From Trileptium ribeirensis (Eukaryota; Nematoda; Enoplea; Enoplida; Thoracostomopsidae): 64,000 nucleotides of DNA. The notes below the pieces were generated by a model, which saw only the letters and a program-made list of their open reading frames with translations, was not told the DNA's origin and did no database searches. Position 1 is the stretch's first letter, and every line of letters begins with the position of its first letter. The DNA lies in NCBI GenBank assembly GCA_030248225.1, contig JASANE010001823.1, positions 1 through 64,000 on the forward strand, written 5' to 3'. Positions 58,914-64,000 of the stretch are shown one piece after another. The position numbers were made by a program, and so were the translations under genes.

Positions 58914-59960
58914 GTGAAAATTCACCTTATCCGGCGTACACTCCTGCACTACCTACCTGCTCCTCTACGCTGGCGTGTCTTTTGACATCCGGGAGTTAAT
59001 GTTGCGACATGTTAATCGCGGAAGTTCTTTGCCACAGCAACGCAAGTTTTCCCAAAGGGTTAGTCGTATAATGAATAAATCTTTTGAAATAATCGATCCT
59101 TTTGGCCTTTACGCTAAGTATAAAATTCGAGTGAAACATCGCATTGAACAAAAATCTTGCTCTGTTTCATGTTTTTTGAATGTGCATTTAGGAGGTAAAT
59201 GTGCAAACCGAAAATTGCAGTGAACAACAACTGTTGGCTAAAATTTATGCCAGCCTTGAGGTCTTTTCCTTTACGCAAGGCCAAAATTATTCAATTTTCA
59301 AGATACAGATTTTGGTAACGTTCGCCTGAGCTCGAGCAGCGGATTCGTTTCGCTTAGTTTTATTATGCTTCCCATAATGTTCCTCTGCTGGTAACCAAAG
59401 TTTTCGAAAAAAAAGATTTCTCTTTAAATGCATAATTGGTTTTTATAATTCGAACTGCATTGAACAATTGAGGTTTTACAACTATTCGGGTTAGCTCGTC
59501 AATACGATTCGAATTATATTAAAGTTAAACATTTATGGACAAAATTTGCGGTACTAAGGGAGGACTATACTCAACAGGAAACATTTTTGCCCTAAAACTG
59601 GCCGATATGGATAATTTTTCAAGCAGCTCGTGATCTGAGTCGAATGGTACCAAATTGTCGCTGTATCTTCAAAATTGACCTTCGAAATATCCAGACACTG
59701 CATCCTTTGAGCAATTGCAAAATTTTTATCTCGGGGGCGCTATTTGGGAAAGTCGTGAAAATTTTTGTCTGTCAGTGTAGGTCATAACTTATTTATGTTT
59801 AGGTGTACTGATTGGATCACAATTTTTGTTTGATTGAAAAAAGTAATGATGTCGTACCCTTTAATTAAACCGTAAGAGTTCCGAACCAATTTTCAGAGTC
59901 AGAATATAAAAATGAAAGGTCCCTCGCGAACACTGTAAACACATGCTCCGTGTTTCGCAG

Positions 59961-60095
59961 CTTACATTTTGCGACACAGGCTTCTTAGAAACCATCTACC
60001 CGAATCAGCTCATGGAGATCTACAGCTTTGCTCAACAACACGTTTTTCCTGCTTGGACCGCATTAGCATCGGCGAATTCGATTTCCGTAATGTAG
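59961..60095 (+). CDS. candidate host exon, terminal or internal, weak
   Basis: Immediately after the good acceptor TCCGTGTTTCGCAG a phase-0 frame of 44 codons (TGFLETIYPNQLMEIYSFA, then FPAWTALASANSIS) ends in TAG at 60093..60095. GTAATG just before the stop could instead be a donor. The residue composition looks like a folded protein, but I do not recognise it. Confidence 0.3.
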   Translation, partial: LTFCDTGFLETIYPNQLMEIYSFAQQHVFPAWTALASANSISVM

Positions 60096-60458
60096 TCTGT
60101 CTTCACATGCCTGGTTATGTATTGCTATCAGGGCATCAAGAACGGTATATATATAGGATTTTCGGCGCGTTGAATGCGACGGTATGGTTATCTAGACCCC
60201 AGAAAGAATATCTCTTACCTTTCCAGGGTTGTCAAGTTATGTAGCGTCGGCTAACTGGATTTATTTTGTCTTTAGTGCATTGGTTGGGTATACCAAGTGA
60301 GTAACCGGAACTAGATTTGAAATTTTTTGAGCATCTTGTTTGCTATATGTAACCGATGTATAGGCAGGGTGGTTTCGCCGGTTAAACAAGTTGGTTTCAT
60401 TATTTTGAAAGTATATTGGGTACGTCGTTACCCTAATAATTTGTTGCAGCAATGGAAC

Positions 60459-60480
60459 GGGGTCACATCTAAGTGACCCC
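60459..60480. other. hairpin, left subterminal region
   Basis: GGGGTCAC and GTGACCCC form a perfect 8-bp stem with a 6-base loop. The same sequence recurs in nested form at 62413..62456 near the other end of the element. Confidence 0.75.
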
Positions 60481-60720
60481 TTCTATTTTTAACTTCTGAA
60501 ATGCATAAAGTTATTAAAATAATGTTTTCATTAAAAAGAGATCTGTTTCAAATATTCTGAAGTCTCCGTTATCCTAACCAATAAATTTTTTCCGAGGAAT
60601 TCAGAAAGATCACAAATGAGTTCCTTCCAAATTTTCGTTGTGTAAACGCAAATCTTAGCTAAATCTCTAAGACGAATTCCAATAATATTTTGCATGAGCA
60701 AACTTAGCTGCGACCCTTGC

Positions 60721-60988
60721 CATCCTCTTTTGACAAAAGCGATTGCCATTCAGTTGTTCAATGAACAAAAATTTCATTTTTCTATTAAGGAACAGAAACT
60801 AGTTCGTTTCATATTCTGTACATTATAATTTGAAAATGTTCGCGAACACATTGGTGTTAAAGTACAGGGGCCGAATTGCATTTGCTAATGGCGTTATGGA
60901 ACAGAAAAATGTTTGAAATTGGATACGGCTATTGAAATCCGAGTTTTGTTCGGTAACTATGGTTTGTATATGGTGTCAAAAGAGGATG
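60721..60988. repeat. 15-bp inverted repeat pair
   Basis: CATCCTCTTTTGACA at 60721..60735 and its exact reverse complement at about 60973..60988, inside the 2.2-kb element. Confidence 0.6.
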
Positions 60989-61547
60989 ATTTGGGGGGCA
61001 TCTTAAGTTTACTCTTGCATTTGTCTTAAATAAATTACGCCTTTGCGCTCTCCCAACATTCGAATGAGTTTTTAATATTCTGTCCCGAACCCGGAATTTA
61101 GGATCAAAATCGCCGGAATGCACAACTGTAGCGTCAACAAATTAGCATTACTAATTTTGTGGAAAATAATTTTTCTCTAAATTGTATAAGATTTTCAAAT
61201 TTGCGATATTGTAAAAAAATCATCAGTAAAGATTTCTCACATATGATACGCTAATCAAACGTAAACAATACCTCTGAATGTTAAACATATTCAAATATCT
61301 CAATTTTGGCCAATAGCCGAAAACCTAGATAGCTAAGCGTGTGAGAAAACCTTATGGTAATCGCTACTTTTATTTGATGTTGCTTACATAATTTATAAAA
61401 ATTCATAAACCACCAATATATATATATCATGGGAAAGACCACGCGCACATAAAATATGTAGTATTTTATGATCATAATCTGAAAAAAAATTTAAAACCAA
61501 AAAAATTGAAAGTTCTCACGGTATACAAATAACTCTACTAACACTTA

Positions 61548-61854
61548 AGGCGTGTTCACACGCTCAAACTTTTTGCTCAAATTTTGATCAAAATTTGAGC
61601 TCAAATTTTGATCAAAATTTGAAAGCAAGTTTTTTGCATTTTATGCAAGTTTGAACGTGTGAACACGGTTCAAATTATTCATGAATGTTTCTGTAGCCAA
61701 TCATGGACGAGATGTATTAACTGAAAAAGTTTGAGCTCAAATTTTGACATCAAATTTTGAAATATCACAGTTTTCATTTAAAAATCACAGTCAAATTTTG
61801 ATCAAATTTTGAGCTCAAAATTTGAGCAAAAAGTTTGAGCGTGTGAACACGCCT
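61548..61854. mobile_element. Tourist-like (PIF/Harbinger-type) MITE
   Basis: A 307-bp element with ends AGGCGTGTTCACACGCTCAA and its inverted match, flanked by TTA on both sides (61545..61547 and 61855..61857). A 3-bp TWA target duplication is the hallmark of PIF/Harbinger. The interior repeats CAAATTTTGATCAAAATTTG in both orientations. It encodes nothing. It is nested in the element at 60415..62645. Confidence 0.8.
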
Positions 61855-62412
61855 TTAAAGAGCCTAGATTTAAAGGCAATAATAAACAAATAACATAAGA
61901 TGTTCGAATCTGAGACAAATTTCAGAGATTATGGACGTCAACTGACTTTGGGCGCTTTTACACTTTCTCCGATTAATTAAGCTTGTGTTTGGGTGATAAG
62001 CCTAAGCTTAAGTTTACAAGCGTCCTTACATTGTTCGACACGTCTGAAATCGGATCCACCCACTACTCCAAAGAGCAAATAACTAGACATCGCAGTAATG
62101 AACGTAGTAGCAGCTTACCAGTGACACACCTTGCCGCAGATTCATTTTTACTCAATACTGTTGCTGTTTCAGAAATTATACCAATCTTTTCCATTATGCA
62201 CTCCTTAGCCTGAATTTGGCTAAGAAAGGCCGAATTTGTAAATTTTTGCATTTTTGTGATCTTTATGACCGCCCGTGAGCATTCCACGCCAAAAAAATTT
62301 AAAAAGTTATATAGTAATAAATAAATGGTTATAAACAACAGTATGTTAGTGAGATCTTTGTATAGAGAAAGTAATGAAAAAGTTTGTAATTTCACCGAAG
62401 AATTTTTTATCC

Positions 62413-62456
62413 GGGGTCACGGGGTCAGTCTATTGACCCCGTGAGAAATGTGACCC
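62413..62456. other. nested hairpins, right subterminal region
   Basis: GGGGTCA/TGACCCC form an inner stem, enclosed by GGGGTCAC and GTGACCCC. It mirrors the hairpin at 60459. Confidence 0.7.
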
Positions 62457-62487
62457 CACGACTCTGTTCCATTGTTGATTTGTTGTA

Positions 62488-62620
62488 TGGCGCTACAAAT
62501 GCTAAATTTCGGTGGAAATTTTTATATTTTTTCAAATAGTTATGCCCCAACGTGTAGCTATTTGAAAAAATACAAAAAATTCCCAATTTTGTTACCGAAA
62601 TTTAGTATTTATAGCGCCAT
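62488..62620. repeat. palindrome with about 60-bp arms
   Basis: TGGCGCTACAAATGCTAAAT at 62488 pairs with the inverted ATTTAGTATTTATAGCGCCA ending at 62620, and the similarity continues through TTTCAAATAG/CTATTTGAAA to a short loop. It directly adjoins the right terminal repeat of the 2.2-kb element. Confidence 0.75.
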
Positions 62621-62935
62621 TATTAGGGTAACGACGTACCCAATGTATTGAATCAACAGAATTTTCGGATATCTGGCTACGCTGAACGCAATTGTATTTA
62701 TGCAGCATTCCTGAGAGATGTGTGCACTCACTGCACATCACATTGTAACCGATATAGTCCTAACAACTATTTTTACAAAGTTTATGGCAGTAGTTACACA
62801 GTTTGTGACGATAGTCATAACCATTGTTATACAGCTTTCCACAATGTTCGTAACCATTGTTCACACAAGTTGCGATCTGGTAAATGGCTTTTCGGCATTG
62901 TATAAAGGAGTGCTGTGATGTATAAATTTCTGAAA

Positions 62936-64000
62936 GTGCAACAACCTGCTACTCAATGAGACAATGTAGTGGTATTCGATAGTTTTCGCTTGAACCTCAG
63001 AGTTTAGTGCAACAACCTGCTACTCAATGAGACAATGCAGTGGTATTCGATAGTTTTCGCTTGAACCTCAGAGTTTAGTGCAACAACCTGCTACTCAATG
63101 AGACAATGCAGTGGTATTCGATAGTTTTCGCTTGAACCTCAGAGATTAGTGCAACAACGTGCTACTCTCAGAACAATGCAGTGGTATTCGATAGTTTTCG
63201 CTTGAACTAAAGATGCAACAACCTGCTACTCAATGAGACAATGCAGTGGTATTCGATAGTTTTCGCTTGAACCTCAGAGTTTAGTGCAACAACCTGCTAC
63301 TCAATGAGACAATGCAGTGGTATTCGATAGTTTTCGCTTGAACCTCAGAGATTAGTGCAACAACGTGCTACTCAATGAGACAATGCAGTGGTATTCGATA
63401 GTTTTCGCTTGAACCTCAGAGTTTAGTGCAACAACCTGCTACTCAATGAGACAATGCAGTGGTATTCGATAGTTTTCGCTTGAACCTCAGAGTTTAGTGC
63501 AACAACCTGCTACTCAATGAGACAATGCAGTGGTATTCGATAGTTTTCGCTTGAAGTCTTCGAGAAGTTTTAGTGCAACAACCTGCTACTCAATGAGACA
63601 ATGCAGTGGTATTCGATAGTTTTCGCTTGAACCTCAGAGATTAGTGCAACAACGTGCTACTCAATGAGACAATGCAGTGGTATTCCGATAGTTTTCGCTT
63701 GAACCTCAGAGTTTAGTGCAACAACCTGCTACTCAATGAGACAATGCAGCGGTATTCGATAGTTTTCGCTTGAACCTCAGAGTTTAGTGCAACAACCTGC
63801 TACTCAATGAGACAATGCAGTGGTATTCGATAGTTTTCGCTTGAACCTCAGAGTTTAGTGCAACAACCTGCTACTCAATGAGACAATGCAGTGGTATTCG
63901 ATAGTTTTCGCTTGAACCTCAGAGATTAGTGCAACAACGTGCTACTCAATGAGACAATGCAGTGGTATTCGATAGTTTTCGCTTGAACCTCAGAGTTTAG
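62936..64000 (+). repeat. 71-bp satellite array with higher-order structure
   Basis: Fifteen units beginning GTGCAACAACCTGCTACTCA continue to the window end. Variant units ending AGAGATTA are each followed by a unit starting GTGCAACAACGTG (units 4, 7, 11 and 15), giving a higher-order period of mostly four units. Unit 4 is shortened, and unit 9 ends in an aberrant AGTCTTCGAGAAG. The array is not coding. Confidence 0.95.

Larger units (their letters stand above)
60415..62645. mobile_element. 2.2-kb terminal-inverted-repeat element, non-autonomous
   Basis: A perfect 26-bp inverted repeat beginning ATTGGGTACGTCGTTACCCT lies at 60415..60440 and 62620..62645, flanked on both sides by GTAT (60411..60414 and 62646..62649), a likely target-site duplication. 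Just inside are further inverted motifs: CAATGGAAC (about 60450) with GTTCCATTG (about 62467), and GGGGTCAC/GTGACCCC hairpins at both ends. No transposase frame is recognised; the longest open frames (60531..60749 and 62063..62395, both minus) have no domain. A Tourist-like MITE is nested at 61548. Confidence 0.8.

Noticed and set aside
62936..64000. Regular repeats that could be mistaken for a CRISPR array
   Set aside because: Units are directly adjacent with no unique spacers, in an animal genome; it is a satellite.

Overview
This is a window of animal (metazoan) nuclear DNA, AT-rich and dominated by repeats. The one firmly identified host gene is an intron-containing orthologue of MAEA, the RING subunit of the CTLH/GID ubiquitin ligase. 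Its GT-AG introns and the transposon mix (BEL/Pao, CR1-like LINE, Polinton/Maverick, several families of inverted-repeat DNA elements) point to an invertebrate. I cannot name the phylum from the sequence alone. No bacterial operons, CRISPR arrays or intact tRNA/rRNA genes are seen.

Layout. 0.4-4.8 kb: the 3' part of an unrecognised acidic-tailed gene on the minus strand, read as five phase-0 exons. 6.9-8.4 kb: a broken BEL/Pao pol remnant. 8.4 kb and 17.7 kb: two copies of a short palindromic element. 10.2-16.1 kb: a decayed Polinton/Maverick with protein-primed DNA polymerase B and a possible minor capsid gene on the minus strand, and a glutamine-rich ORF, a retroviral-type integrase and a small ORF on the plus strand. 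Two of its genes diverge from a 340-bp region holding a TATA box for each. 19.5-31 kb: a more GC-rich, gene-free stretch with old repeats and a tRNA-Ser-like remnant. 33-35 kb: a CR1/Jockey-type LINE with a frameshifted reverse transcriptase. 38.9-40.8 kb: a foldback element whose long inverted arms are built of short palindromic repeats around a minisatellite core. 41.4-49.7 kb: MAEA in five exons, with an 80-bp tandem array in intron 3 and a dispersed repeat in intron 4. 50.7-51.1 kb: a 53-bp array. 51.9-56.6 kb: a 45-bp satellite of about 100 units whose unit length shrinks towards one end. 60.4-62.6 kb: a 2.2-kb terminal-inverted-repeat element with a nested Tourist-like MITE and further palindromes. 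62.9-64.0 kb: a 71-bp satellite with higher-order structure that runs off the window.

The features that most merit a second look are the spliceosomal-type intron inside the Polinton polymerase, the clustering of its nonsense codons at likely glutamine positions, the foldback element, the nested 2.2-kb palindromic element, the 170-residue acidic insertion in MAEA, and the unit-length gradient of the 45-bp satellite. I did not find a convincing new defence or regulatory system.
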